Below are positions 32,600-45,167 of a stretch of DNA of 64,000 bases, piece after piece. Source of the stretch: Hordeum vulgare subsp. vulgare (taxonomy: Eukaryota > Streptophyta > Magnoliopsida > Poales > Poaceae). The translations under genes were made by a program, and so were the position numbers. Location: assembly GCF_904849725.1 (NCBI RefSeq), contig NC_058522.1:437501529-437565528 (forward strand), written 5' to 3'. Position 1 is the stretch's first letter. Each line of letters starts with the position of its first letter. The notes beneath the pieces are model-generated. The model had not been told where the DNA came from and did not search any database. It saw nothing but the letters and a program-made list of their open reading frames with translations.

Positions 32600-32815
32600 A
32601 TACTATCGGGTACCGAGGGTGACACCTCGCTAAGTACTCCTGATGATATCTCTGTAGTATAGCTAGTCGGTCGTGGTTATCGAGGGTGATTCCTCTTTCA
32701 CCATTCTCGATGACACCTCTATCGTGCAACACCTTAAGTGTGGGACCCCCGAGGGTGATTCCTCTAAGCCCACCTTGACGGATACGTCGTTCGGAATCCA
32801 ACGAGGGTGATACCT
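32600..32815 (+). repeat. Degenerate CGAGGGTGAyxCCTC repeats in the C1 LTR
   Basis: At least four copies of GAGGGTGATTCCTC or GAGGGTGACACCTC variants, 50-70 bp apart. They recur at 41300-41510 in the 3' LTR. Confidence 0.65.
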
Positions 32816-34159
32816 CAGATTCCCCCCGATGTTACAACCACACAGTTACTCGACCATGTTACTGGGATCGTTGGTGATTAGTTATAAGACGAGTGGATTC
32901 CCGCGAGATTGTGTCGTTGGTCTAATTAAAATGTTAACGGATTTGGGTTTTTGATCTGGGTTGGTCGGAGACCTTTTCGCACTAACCGGCTACGCGGGAA
33001 GAATTATGGGTACTGGGCATCGCGGTATCAGCCAAAGCTTTTCATATGTCAGCAACGTAGTGGCGCGCGCCCAAGTGGTCCCGAGATGCATCACGCTTGT
33101 GATTAAGGGATCCTAGGACTAACGTCGGCCGCCCTCGCATCATGCAGGAGCGCGGAGGGGAACTGGGCCCATGAACCCTTTGCGCTTAGGATTTAGATCG
33201 GCGGGCTGGCCTCTCTGATTAGTCTTAGGTGGGGCTGCGACGTGTCGATATTCCAAGGCCGGGCAGGACCCAAAAAAGTATGTCCGGCCAGAGTGTTATC
33301 GAACGTGACGGGACATGTGGTGCACCCCTGCAGGGATGAAAATTAACTATTCGAATAGCCGTGTCCACGGTTACAAGACGACTTGGAGTTGTGCCCTCAT
33401 CTTATACAACTGCAATTGTTACTTAACTGGAATTAGTTGCCTCGGGATTGCTTCCTCGCAAGGAGTCGAGGGAGGATCTGTGGGCGTGACCTCACTTTAA
33501 TATTGCTGCAACTATATGACTATTTTTGTGTTACCCCTGTTCTACTCTCGTCTATTGCTGCAAGACCCTGAAGATGCTAGTCTTCGATAGGACTAGGCCT
33601 TCTCCCTGTATTCTCGCATTGCTGCACTCAGTCCACATATAAACCCCCCTTCTTTGATACTGATGCATACTTAGAATAGTTTTGATGTAAGACTTGCGAG
33701 TACTTTGGATGAGTACTCACCGTTGCTTTGCTCCCCCTTTGCCCCCTTGATCCGTTGCTGCTACCAGATGATGGAGCCCAGGAGATGGAGGTCCCCGCCG
33801 ACGATGACTGCTACCCCGACGGTGCCTACTACTACGTGGAGGCCTCTGATGATCAGGAGTAGTTAGGAGGTTCCCAGGCAGGAGGCCTCGCCTCGTTCGA
33901 TCGTTGTATCTTTTGTGCTAGCCTTATCTAAGGCACCCCATGTTTTATGTCTGTAATCAGATATTGTTGCTTCCGTTGACTCGTGTGTTTATCGAGCTTC
34001 CGTATTCTAGCCCTCGAGATCCCCGGCTTGTAATATGAACTGATATTGTTTTATTTGTGTCTAGAGTTGTGTTGTGATATCTTCCCGTGAGTCCTTGGGT
34101 TTGATCGTACGCAGTTGCGTGTATGATTAGCGTACGATTAAACCGAGGGTGTCACAAGT

Positions 34160-34172
34160 TGGTATCAGAGCC
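34160..34172 (+). promoter_or_regulatory. C1 primer-binding site (tRNA-iMet)
   Basis: TGGTATCAGAGCC starts 4 nt after the LTR, the standard complement of initiator tRNA-Met. Confidence 0.9.
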
Positions 34173-37100
34173 GACTGCCTGTAGGTAGCCCCCTTTCCAA
34201 CTCCTTGGCCGAAGTTGAGTCTAGTGTTTGAAAAACTTTACTAACACCGATGTTTTGGCTTACGGGCCCATATCTCAATTGGGTGGTATTAGTATCTTTT
34301 ACTTCTTTTCTATACTATGGGTTCTACTCTCTCTTCTCTTTCGGGTTAAAGATTTTACTAACTCTAACATTAGGTTCTCATAAATATTTCCTCCCGGAGA
34401 GCCCCGTAATTCCAGACGATGGCTTAATCCGTCAGAAGACTTCGATAGTACTCTCCGATGTTTCTCTCGAGAACTTGTGCCCATCGCTCTTGCGATTTCC
34501 CTTCCTCCATCAACCCTTATGAATGACTGCATACAAATGTCATTCATATTTTCTTTCCTAATGCTCTTGTTTTTAAGAGATGCAACGAATTGTCTTATCA
34601 GGGATTCGCCCATCGTCAATTGTCATGGATTTCGATAGCTCTCCGAATTACTATTCGGTCTTCCGAAATCCTACGTAGCCAAATGTTCATGACCTTCCTC
34701 ACCTGCTTGCATTATGGTTAAATACATATGTCTAGCAGTATTCATTAAAATCCCTTGTGATCTTCCTATGATCTTATTGATTCTACCTTGGGGTGAATTC
34801 ACACAATCATCTGTTGCGACTCATGAATTATCTTCCGGCTCAGACGTCCTTTCTCACAGAGTGGGATCTCGACAAATCAACCTTGAGTGATTGTCCATCT
34901 AAGTCCATTCAGCTTACTTGTATTTAATCGGAGCATCTGTTTGTGATACACCAATCTGGAAATCTTAATTCCTTTGATAATTAGGTATCGATATTTCTCA
35001 GATGTTCTATAATCCGATGAATTGCATTCTATCTCCCTCTGATTGAGTACCGATACTCACATCAGGTCCTTGTGGGCCTCCAGACCCGTTGTTGGGTTAT
35101 TATCCGACGACATCCTTTACATTCAAAAATTATTGTGATATTGTTCCCCTGGTACGTAATGCCATTGGTGAATTGTGTCTTCTTCCTCTGATAAGTTGTA
35201 ACCTATGACCTGGTCAACCATGCTCTTCAAGCATGTGTTAATTACTCTTGGAGTGTATGGTATATATTCCTAAGATGCCCCGACGGGTTGAACCTATGCA
35301 TTCCTAAAACAATATGACCCGAAGAGTTTTCACGAGTCTTGCTCTTGTGGTGTTTTGCCGAATGTTCTTTCAAAGCTACAACCTGATCAAAGGCGAGGAA
35401 TAAATGGCAGGTGATGCATTTATGAAGTGGGAGTCGACCTTGAACTTTGTGTTCATGCCCATGGAAACGATGTTGATCCTATCATAGAAATTTCTCGTAA
35501 CAATAATCATTCATTGGTTTAAATATGGTATTTGTGATCTTGTCCTTTGCAATCATGGTTGCAACCATGTTGTGCTACCTTGGTTTCATTCTCAGACGAG
35601 TTAAAGTACTTGTCTTCTTCAGATCAACACACTGGTCCAAACCTTAAAGTTCATCTACCTCCGAGTATTAATCCTTGTAGCTCGAGGATATCGCGAAGCT
35701 ATGAAACTTCTTGTGAGCTCCTCATCAACTATGATATTTTCCTTAATTCCAGTTGCCTTGTGTTTAAGTTGTTGGACACGCGAGTACATCGATAACTGAA
35801 TCGAGTATGCATTGCGATTCAACAACTTTTTAGTAATCTTCCTTGTTTATGAGTTTGTACTCGATCATGTCATTCCAAACTGTTAAGCTACAACATCATC
35901 GTCATGCTAAAGCTTGACCATGCTAAATACGTCCTTCATCCCTTGAACAAGATTCCAACAGTGCACTAAGTTACATCGAGCTTTCCACATCATATTGGTT
36001 GTTTTGAAAGGCAATCTCAATTCTAAGCTAGCAGTCTTATCTGTGATTCCGACAACCTCTGGCTTCATCATTCCCTTGCTTGTTGTCGTCGCTGACGATT
36101 ACATCTTCATGAAGCTTCTCGACAAATGTGTCGTGATAATCATCAACATTCCGAGCTCTTGCAGGGTATCGACCAAATGCACGATGAGAAATACCATCCT
36201 TGCCCCTCAATAATTTGTATTATCATCAACATCCTTGTTTGCCTCCCCTCCAACACAAACATGTTCATGTTTTGTGTTGTCCCTTAAGTTCCTTGTTGTT
36301 CAGCTTATGTTATCTTCTACCTGGAGTATTATCATCTTTATGTCAAGGATGTTGTGAGAATTGCACACGTCTTAAGAATTCTTGATATAGTAATACCTCT
36401 CGCCATCACCATTGATTTCTTGGTCCCGAGTTGTTTCTAACCGGTATACCGACAAGTGAACTCGGATGTGTGATTCCAATACTTTTGTCAACCCTATCAC
36501 CTTGAGGTTAATAACTGATTGTTTCCTCCTTAGTGTGTTGGGTGTTGACTCATCATTTTAGCATTGGTCGTGCTATTCACTCAGTATTTCCGAGTGCACC
36601 CTTTTACCAATGTTTAATTGTTTATGTTCCCTCGAGCATACGACACTATACCATTTGATTTGACAAATGCTATCTCCTTGATATTATAATTTTGGAAATT
36701 CGTCCCTGTCAAAATCACGAGGGATTGTTGCTGAGACCATCGGTCGCACCCTCAAGTTCTCCATGGTTCGTGATGAAACTTTTGAAGGCACTATGTTTGT
36801 GCCTAGCTCATGGAGGATATGTTTGATATAAGAAGTGTTTTCCCAAAGTTCACGTGCACTCTTTCCGCCGTGAATAAGTGAAAGTGTTGTTTTGCTTCCT
36901 CTTGGGAAATACCAAATCATTCACACATGTGCGAAGTGTTATATGTTTTGAAGATTTACTATCTACACTCCATATAATTTCTCTTAGCACGCCAAGCTAC
37001 TGACTGATTTGATCAAGGAAAAGAAGTTCTTTCATAAGAGCTAATCCAGACTTACAGATGGAACCTTGTCATCCTCGATGATGGTTCCCAAAATGAGAAC

Positions 37101-38226
37101 CCAATTGCCTTTTGAGATAAGAATTTCACGTGGGCACGAATGTCTTGACATCGTGTTCATGTGTCTTACAATCGAACTCACGATTCAAGGATTGCTTGTG
37201 AAGTTCATACCGTGAGGATCTTGCGTCTTCATTTTTCTTCTCAGGCATCTTGAGCCTGAGGTGTCCTGACACCAATCAGATCTGAATCTCAGGCATATAT
37301 GATGTTTGGAACATTTTCCAATATTTATGACTTTGGTATTATGTAATCTGGTACGGTGATGTTTTGTCTAGCACAGCAGGCCGAAGGACCTATCGTTATA
37401 AATTCTTCCATATGAAAGATTCGCCATCCTTTCATTCAGAAACTATATGACTTATTTCATAAGTTGTTCCTCATGGATCCTCTTTGTGTGCCTATTGGTC
37501 CGGCCCTTACCTAATGGCCATGTCGATACTAACCCAAAGCACAGATGTGGTACTTTAAATTTCAACAGGAACATTGGAAGCGCGATGCTAAATTGTTCCT
37601 GATCAATTATCCAAACCGCATGGTATGAATAAACATGATGATTCTTCTTGCCTCTTTATCTAAATGGTTAAGTACTTAATGGCATATCATGTATACCATA
37701 ATCTATGTTTTCATCGGGAATGGTATACTTTGATACTTGTGTGTGAACACATTTTCCTTCCTATTGGTCTGTTTGACCTTTCTTATGGCATAACTTATCT
37801 AAGCAGTGTTGATTCCCTGCTTAGGTAAAATCTCGATATAACAACTCTGTCAGTAAAACCCTGTTACTATTGGGGATAACATTCCGGTAGCCGTCGGTGG
37901 ACGAGAGCCTTGGCTATTGGTCCACCTCGTTTCAACGAGCAGGAAAATGGTCCTATTCGTCCCCCGCCCTTGGTACCGCTGTTGTTCCAACATAACTGAC
38001 AGGCTATCCTCTGACATGTCTTGCTACCAAGACCATGTAATATGTTATCCCTCTGCCTACTCTCGACCCACATGGTGGACCCATAACCCAAAGTTCCATA
38101 GGATTGAAACCTGACTCTCATGTACATCTTTGACTCCAAAGTATCCTGTGAACTTGGCTACGTATGAAATTCTAGAGCCATCGTTCAATTGACCGATCCC
38201 TCTCCAGTGCGGATGTATCCCAGCCC
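34173..38226 (+). other. C1 internal region without recognisable coding capacity
   Basis: About 4 kb with only short frames on both strands. I could not find Gag, protease, RT or RNase H motifs. Either this is a non-autonomous family with unrelated filler, or it is decayed beyond recognition. Confidence 0.55.
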
Positions 38227-38754
38227 GATGAAGGTCAAGTCCGCATTATTCATGAGAATCTGAAGTCTACTCAGTCCCGTCAGAAAAGTCAGTATGACCG
38301 TCATCATCAGGATATGGTCTATCAACCTGGCGAAAAGACATATCTTCGTATCACACCATTGAGCGGCGCACACCGTTTTGTAATCAAGGGCAAGTTAGCT
38401 CCTCGCTATATTGGTCCTTTCACTGTTCTCGAAAGGCGTGGAAAAGTAGCTTGTCAATTGGATGTGCCGTCAAATCTTTCCTAGGTTCACGATGTCTTCC
38501 ATCTGTCTCAGCTCCGCCACTGCTTCAAGAATCCTATTCGAATAGGGGATCATGATATGCTACAACTGCAACAAAACCTCTCTTATAGAGAACATCCGGT
38601 CTGCATTCTCGACCGAGCTAAATGTAAGACTCGTCGCAAAGTCACCAAGTTCCGCAAAGTGAAATGGTCAAATCATTATGAAGATGAGGTCACTTGGGAA
38701 CGCGAAGATCATCTTCGTGATGAATACCTCGAGCTCTTTCTTTCTACCTTTTAA
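38227..38754 (+). pseudogene. C1 integrase C-terminus with chromodomain-like tail
   Basis: The 176-codon frame ends at TAA 38752 and has one internal stop (TAG 38482). It shows LAPRYIGPFTVLERRG (the GPF module of integrase), then VHDVFHLSQLRHC, then a tail with FRKVKWSNHYEDEVTWE and REDHLRDEY. That order is typical of Tekay-type chromoviruses, where the tail helps choose the insertion site. The catalytic core, zinc finger and everything upstream are missing. Confidence 0.8.
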
Positions 38755-38789
38755 TTCTCGGGACGAGAATTCTTGTTAGTAGGGGAGAG
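38753..38789 (+). promoter_or_regulatory. C1 hairpin and polypurine tract
   Basis: AATTCTCG (38753-38760), loop GGA, CGAGAATT (38764-38771) is a perfect 8-bp stem overlapping the stop codon. AGGGGAGAG at 38781-38789 lies directly before the 3' LTR. Confidence 0.7.
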
Positions 38790-38790
38790 T

Positions 38791-41700
38791 TCTGACATCG
38801 CCGGATTGGGCTACAGTAATCCCTGTAATTGAACTACAGTAAACCAATGCAAAGGATGCCACGTCACCATGTTTCCTATCACTGATCTCGCGATTGTTTG
38901 AAGCAGTTCGAATTTAAGACTTAAGTTTAGAATCAAAGAGAAAAGTTATAAGGTTGAAATAAAAATGTCGGGGGAGTTATATAAAAATTCCCTAATGAAT
39001 TATATAAGTGAACCGGGCTTTTTAAGATTTATTTCAATAACCATATATTTAAAACAGAAAGCTATATATATATATATAATAAATAGAATAAAAGAAAGTA
39101 CTAAAATATAATAAATGGTAAGGGAATAATAATAATAAATATATATATATAATAAAAGAAAAAGAAACAACAAAAAAAAAGGACCAAACCCCCCCTCGCC
39201 CAGCTAGGCGTGGTGGCCTAGCTGGCCACCACCCACCGGCCCAACACGGGGGCTGAACCCTAGCGAGACCCCCCGGCTCCCCCCCGCTCCCTGCCGCCGC
39301 CAGCCTCACCCACCAACCGCGCCACCTACCCCACCCACCGATCCCTCCTCTCCCTCTCGGTACACCTCCTCACGGGGGCCGATCCCACCTACCCCCCCCC
39401 CCCCCCCCGCCCCCCCCCCCGCAAGACTCCCGCACCTCCCCCACGTGAGGAAACCCCACGACCCCCTGCCCTCTCCCTCGGCTCCAGTCCCTGCCCACAT
39501 CTCTCCCCACCTCGCCTTCCACCTCGGATCCCCTCCGATCCCCACCGAGCTCGCCCCAGCGGCCCCTGCCATCTTCCTCCGCTCGGTCCTCCCACCGACA
39601 GCCAGCCACCCCCTCGGCTCCTCTCCCTCCAAGAGCCCCCCAACGATTCCCCCGTCGGCCCCACTTCCTCCCTCCGGCGACCGAGGCCTCCCCCTGGTCA
39701 CCCCGTCGCGCCGACCCCTTCTTCCCGCTCGGTCCAGGAGGGACCGGGCAGGGAGACCCCTCCTCCTCATCATGCCGGTCGGCCCCCTCCGAGAGGCCTC
39801 TCCGACGGTCGTCCTCACCGGAACCGCGTCACCACCGTCACCGCCTCATCCTCCTCCTCGCCGTCACATCAGCCTCCCGAGAACTCCGGCTTCACCGGGC
39901 CCTCTCGTCAACGTCGGTGAGCCCCTCCTCGGGCTCCTCCCACCATTTGCTTCCTCGCACCATCCCGGTTCCGTTCCGGCAAACGGCGTTCCGATCCGAC
40001 GCCGTTAGGTTCGTGTAGGTGATCGTGGAGATGTGTCCCTCTGTGTGTGATGTTGAGTTCTTTGTTAAACAAAGAGGTGGGAGTTGTGAGATGAGAAAGA
40101 AATAAAAATAAATAATGTATTGCGTATGTATTTTGTATGTATGAGATATATGTATGTATGTATGTCGGTAGATGGTGGTATACGTTAATTGTATGGATAT
40201 GTATCTGTGGGTAAACATGTGTATGTGGCCTAAATCTACTTACCGGTGGGGCCAACTTCCCCCTCGCTGTCTATGACAGGGAGACCCCACAACCTCTTTT
40301 AAGAAAAGTGAAAATTTAAATATAAAAAAAAATAATGTTTTTATTAAATAAATAAATATATATTTTAATTAATTAATTAATTGGGTAATTAGAATAATTA
40401 GAGTATGACACGTGGGTCCCCCACTAAATTAATCTGATTAATTACTATTTAATCTTAATTAAAAACTTGTGTCTATGACGCTCGGGACCCTCTAGTCAGT
40501 TGATCAGTCAACTGCTGATGTGAGCATGACATCATGCTGATGTCATAATAGCATTTTATTAAATTATTTAAATATGTTTTTAATTCCTAATTATTGACTA
40601 AAACTTTAAAAATTAGTATAAAATAATCCGTAAGTGAGATCAAAATATTTTCAACATGAAAGTTCATGAGCAGGCCGAGACGAACCCGGATACACGGTCC
40701 ATTCGTCTGTCACGCGTCCCTAGCATAACAAACAAGGAACATTTCCTTCATTTCTAGTTTGTCCTGTAGTAGCCCGAGACCTGGAAAATATCGTCAGATA
40801 TTCTTCCGACCCGTCTATGACACATGTGTTGCGTTAGCTCATGTCTAGCCTGCATCTTGCCATGTCATGCATTGTGTTGCACCGTTTTTATTATTTATTG
40901 TTTCTTCCCCCTCTTCTTACCGGTAGACCCCGAGACTGACGCTGCTGTCGGATACATCTACGACCCTCCTGATCAGTCCTTTGCCGTAGAGCAGCAAGGC
41001 TAGCGAACCCCCCTTGATCATTCCTATATCGCCTATGCCTTTCTTCCTACTGCTTGCATTAGTATTTTGCTACTGTTGTAGTTAGCTCCTATATCTGATG
41101 CATAGCCTGTTTTTGATGAAGTGCTACTTTCAGTCCTGTACCTTTAAATCTGCTTAGTATAGGTGGAGCAGTCATCCCCTCTGACCCCGTAGTCCAGTTG
41201 CCCCGCTTGTTTTGAAATCTCGATCCCTGATCGACGAGCCAGACCCGACACATCACATACACCCCCCTTAGTTGTACGACGCTACAGATATACTATCGGG
41301 TACCGAGGGTGACACCTCGCTAAGTACTCCTGATGGTATCTCTGTAGTATAGCTAGTCGGTCGTGGTTATCGAGGGTGATTCCTCTTTCACCATTCCCGA
41401 TGATGCCTCTGTTGTGCAACCCCTCAAGTGTGGGACCCCCGAGGGAGATTCCTCTAAGCCCACCTTGATGGATACATCGTTCAGAATCCAACGAGGGTGA
41501 TACCTCGGATTCCCCTCGATGTTACAACCACATAGTTACTCGACCATGTTACTAGGATCATTGGTGATTAGTTGTAAGGCGGGTGGATTCCCGCGAGATT
41601 GTGTCGTTGCCCTAATTAAAATGTTACCGGATCTGGGTGTTTGATCTGGGTTGGTCGGATACTTTTTCGCACTAACCGGCTACGCGGGAAGAATTATGGG

Positions 41701-42379
41701 TACTCGGCGTCGCGGTATCTGCCGAAGCTTTTCAGATGTCAGCAACGTAGTGGCGCGCTCCCGAGTGGTCCCAAGATGCATCACGTTTGTGATTAAGGGA
41801 TGCTAGGACTATCGTCGGCCGCCCTTGCATCGTGCAGGAGTGCGGAGGGGAACTGGGCCCATGAACCCTTTGCGCTTAGGATTTAGACCGGCGGACTGGC
41901 CTCTCTGATTAGTCTTAGGTGGGGCTGCGACGTGTTGATATTCCGAGGCCGGGCAGGACCCAGAAAAGTATGTCCGGCCAGAGTGTTATCGAGCGTGACG
42001 GTACATGTGGTGCACCCCTGTAGGGATGAAAATTAACTATTCGAATAGCCGTGTCCACGGTTACAGGACGACTTGGAGTTGTGCCCTGATCTTATACAAC
42101 TACAATTGTTACTTAACTGGAATTAGTTGCCTCGGGATTGCTTCCTTGCAGGGAGTCGAGGGAGGATCTGTGGGCGTGAGCTCACTTTAATATTGCTGCA
42201 ACAATATGACTATTTTTGTGTTACCCCTGTTCTACTCTCGTCTATTGCTGCAAGACCCTGAAGATACTCTCATCTATTTGTGTCTAGAGTTGTGTTGTGA
42301 TATCTCCCCGTGAGTCCTTGGGTTTGATCGTACGCATTTGCGTGTATGATTAGCGTATGATTAAACCGAGGGCGTCATA
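38791..42379 (+). mobile_element. C1 3' LTR, internally deleted
   Basis: 3589 bp. Matches the 5' LTR but lacks about 480 bp: after GAAGATACTCTCATC (about 42275) it resumes at the equivalent of position 34050. The first base pair of its terminus is mutated (TC in place of TG). Confidence 0.87.
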
Positions 42380-42384
42380 AAGGG

Positions 42385-43157
42385 GCCGGTAATTGGAATG
42401 CCCAGTTCCATGCTCAAATCGAAAACATAATTGCAAACAAAACTCCCCCTGGATTGTTGTTGGTATGGAAGGCACCCGAGTATTCGGCTAGTCGTGGAGT
42501 GTGATTGATCGGTGGTGGGGTAGTCAAAACTTTACTTTTATGTTTGGGAACCGCCTATAGTATGTGTAGCATGGAAGATGGTGAAAACTCTTAGTCATTG
42601 CGTTGACAATGAAAGCATGCCACGCAAAATTATTATCTCTGTCTTCAAAGCTTGAGCTCTAGCACCTCTGCAAATCAATGCTTCCCTCTGTTAAGGGCCT
42701 ATCTATTTATGTTTCCGTTGAGTCATCCTCTTCTTACAAAATGCACCAACTAGAGAGCACCTCCGTCATTTTGATGCTTTGCTTTTAATTGTTATTGAGT
42801 ATGAATGTGACTGGATCTTCTTTGCCATTAATTACAATGTTTAGTCAGCCCTTGGTCTTTGAAGGTGCTCTGCATTTATGTTGTGCGGTCTCACAAAGAG
42901 CTAGCGAGATACCATCTGTTCACACTGCTTCATGATTGTTTTGATTGAAGTTTTGACGTTTGAAACTTATTATTATTGCTTGCTAGTTGATTATGCCATT
43001 GGTATGAGTTTACCATGAGACCTAGATGTCATTGCTTATGTGGTTAGCTTATGATCTTGCTGAAAATCTGAATATGAGTTAGACATAATTGCAATAACAA
43101 GATCAAACAGAGTTCGTAAAAGTTTTTCTTTTTGTCTCTTTTAGTTTGTCAACTGAA
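42385..43157 (+). other. A1 3' region after C1
   Basis: Non-coding A1 sequence between the C1 target duplication and the A1 hairpin and purine tract. No ORF has support. Confidence 0.6.
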
Positions 43158-43194
43158 TTGCTTGAGGACAAGCAAGGCTTTAAGCTTGGGGGAG
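43158..43194 (+). promoter_or_regulatory. A1 hairpin and polypurine tract
   Basis: TTGCTT (43158-43163), loop GAGGAC, AAGCAA (43170-43175), then AAGCTTGGGGGAG (43182-43194) one base before the 3' LTR. It is the presumed plus-strand primer. Confidence 0.8.
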
Positions 43195-43195
43195 T

Positions 43196-44655
43196 TGATA
43201 CATCTCCGTCGTATCTACTTTTCTGAACTCTTTTGCCCTTGTTTTGGACTCTAATTTGCATGATTTGAATGCAACTAACCCGGACTAACCCTGTTTTCAG
43301 TAGAATTGCCATGGTGTTGTTTTTGCGCAGAAATAAAAGTTCTCGGAATGACCTGGAAATTTACGAGGATTTTTTGTGGAATATACAAAAAATACTGGTG
43401 CAAGAATCAACTGGAGAAGTGGAGCATGGAGCCAACAAGCCCACCAGGCGCCCCCCTTGCCGCGCCTAGCAGGCTTGTGGGGCCCACGGAGCTCCACCGC
43501 CTCCAATTCCAGCTCTATTTAGTCCCTTCCGTCCGAAAAAAATCAGGGAGAAGAGTTCATCGCATTTTATGATACGGAGGCGCCGCCACCTCCCGTTCTT
43601 CCTCTGGAGGGCAGATTTGGAGTCCGTTCTGGGCTCCGGAGAGGGGAGATCGTCGTCATCATCATCACCAACCTTCCTTCATCGCCAATTCCATGATGCT
43701 CGTCACCGTTCGTGAGTAATCTCACCGTAGGCTTGCTGGACGGTGATGGGTTGGATGAGATCTATCATGTAATCGAGTTAGTTTTGACGGGGATTGACCC
43801 CTAGTATCCACTATGTTCTGAGATTGATGTTGCTACTACTTTGCCATGCTTAATGCTTGTCACTAGGGCCCGAGTGCCATGATTTCAGATATGAACCTAT
43901 TATGTTCTCGTCAATATATGTGTGTTCTAGATCCTATCTTGCAAGTTGTAGTCACCTACTATGTGTTATGACCCGGCAACCCCGGAGTGACAATAGCCGG
44001 AACCACTCCTGGAGATGACCATAGTATGAGGAGTTCATGTATTCACCAAGTGCTAATGCGTTGTTCCGGTTCTCTATTAAAAGGAGATCTTTAATATCCC
44101 GTAGTTTCAATTAGGACCCTGCTGCCACGGGAGGGATGGAGAATAGATGTCATGCAAGTTCTTTTCCTTAAGCACGTATGACTACATACGGAATACATGC
44201 CTACATTACATTGACGAACTGGAGCTAGTTACATATCTCTCCGTGTTATAACCGTTGCATGATGAATACCATCCGGGATAATTATCCATCACCGATCCAA
44301 TGCCTATGAGTTTTTCTGCCGCTACTGCTATCACTTCTGCTACTGTTACTCTGTCGCTACTGCTGTCACTGCTGCTACTGTTACTCTGCCGCTACTGCTG
44401 TCACTGCTGCTACTGTTACTCTGTCGCTATTGCTGCCGCTGCTGCTACAGTTACTTTTGCTACTGTTGCTATCACACTACTTTGCTACTGATACTTTTCT
44501 GCACATACTAAGTCTTTCAGGTGTGGTTGAATTCACAACTCAACTGCTAATACTTGAGAATATTCTTTGGCTTCCCCTTGTGACGAATCAACAAATTTGG
44601 GTTGAATACTCTACCCTCGAAAACTGTTGCGATCCCCTATACTTGTGGGTTATCA
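43196..44655 (+). mobile_element. A1 3' LTR
   Basis: 1460 bp, starting TGATACATCTCC and ending TTATCA, followed by GGCCT. Confidence 0.92.
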
Positions 44656-44989
44656 GGCCTCACTGGCTTGATTGTTTGTCATTGTATTCCTGCCGCCGCC
44701 TGCGGCAGGGGACGCCGGCTGGCTTCCAAGCGATGCCTCGGCTTCGTCGTAGGCTATGCAAATCACGCCACGTGCCAGGCCCAGCCTGACGTGATGATGG
44801 TTTACGCAGGTGAAGGGACCGGCCCTGGGCCCTGGGTCCCGCCACGACGCCCCCTCGGCCGCCGTGCGGAGGATCCTCTGCAGATTTAGTCCGCGACAGT
44901 TAGGTCTCAAGAAATGTTACCGCGTGTAATACACGGGATTAGTGGGGCTCTGCACGCACCGGATCCCCTCCCCATGATCCTTCGTGGGG

Positions 44990-44996
44990 TTTAAAT
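44990..44996 (+). promoter_or_regulatory. TATA-like box of the T1 antisense gene
   Basis: TTTAAAT lies in GC-rich sequence about 175 bp before the ATG at 45168 on the strand opposite to T1's gag-pol. Confidence 0.4.
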
Positions 44997-45167
44997 GGGG
45001 TGCGGGGGTACCGAGGAGGCCATTCGCCCCCTTCTCGCCCCGCATCGACGCCCTCTTTCTCCCTGAGCCCAGAGAGAAAGAGACTGTCTGTCTTTGCCTT
45101 CATCCTCTCCACCGTCGTCGTGCCACCCGTTGCCGGCAGTCTTCCTAAGCACCCATCGCCCGAAGTC

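Larger units (their letters stand above)
30084..34156 (+). mobile_element. C1 5' LTR
   Basis: 4073 bp. It contains an AT-rich lead, a C-rich block, an ATGT microsatellite, a series of GAGGGTGATTCCTC-like repeats (32600-32815) and the conserved CACCCCTGCAGGG block at 33322. Confidence 0.88.
30084..42379 (+). mobile_element. C1: chromovirus-like element with 4-kb LTRs, nested in A1
   Basis: The LTRs 30084-34156 and 38791-42379 have termini TGTGACA...TGTCACA (mutated in the 3' copy to TCTGACA...GCGTCATA). AAGGG lies at 30079-30083 and 42380-42384. A tRNA-iMet primer-binding site follows the first LTR. The 4.6-kb inside holds no recognisable gag, protease or RT. Only an integrase C-terminus with a chromodomain-like tail precedes the polypurine tract. 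The LTRs are visibly more diverged than those of A1 (10 differences in one 117-bp stretch, hand count). Confidence 0.88.
18790..44655 (+). mobile_element. A1: Athila-like Gypsy element, Gag-protease plus extra ORF
   Basis: LTRs at 18790-20272 and 43196-44655 start TGATACATCTCC and end GGGTTATCA, and are flanked by GGCCT at 18785-18789 and 44656-44660. A tRNA-Asp-type primer-binding site, a Gag-protease frame, an Athila-type second ORF and a polypurine tract follow in order. I see no RT, RNase H or integrase between the protease end (about 23043) and the second ORF, only about 800 bp of non-coding DNA. The element is therefore non-autonomous by design or by an old deletion. Its span is inflated by a 4-kb tandem duplication and the nested element C1. 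The LTRs differ at 7 positions in the first 120 or so (hand count). Confidence 0.9.

Noticed and set aside
32592..32801. 69-codon ORF, also at 41282-41491
   Set aside because: Similar frames in both C1 LTRs arise from the GAGGGTGATTCCTC repeats; no start context or domain supports it.
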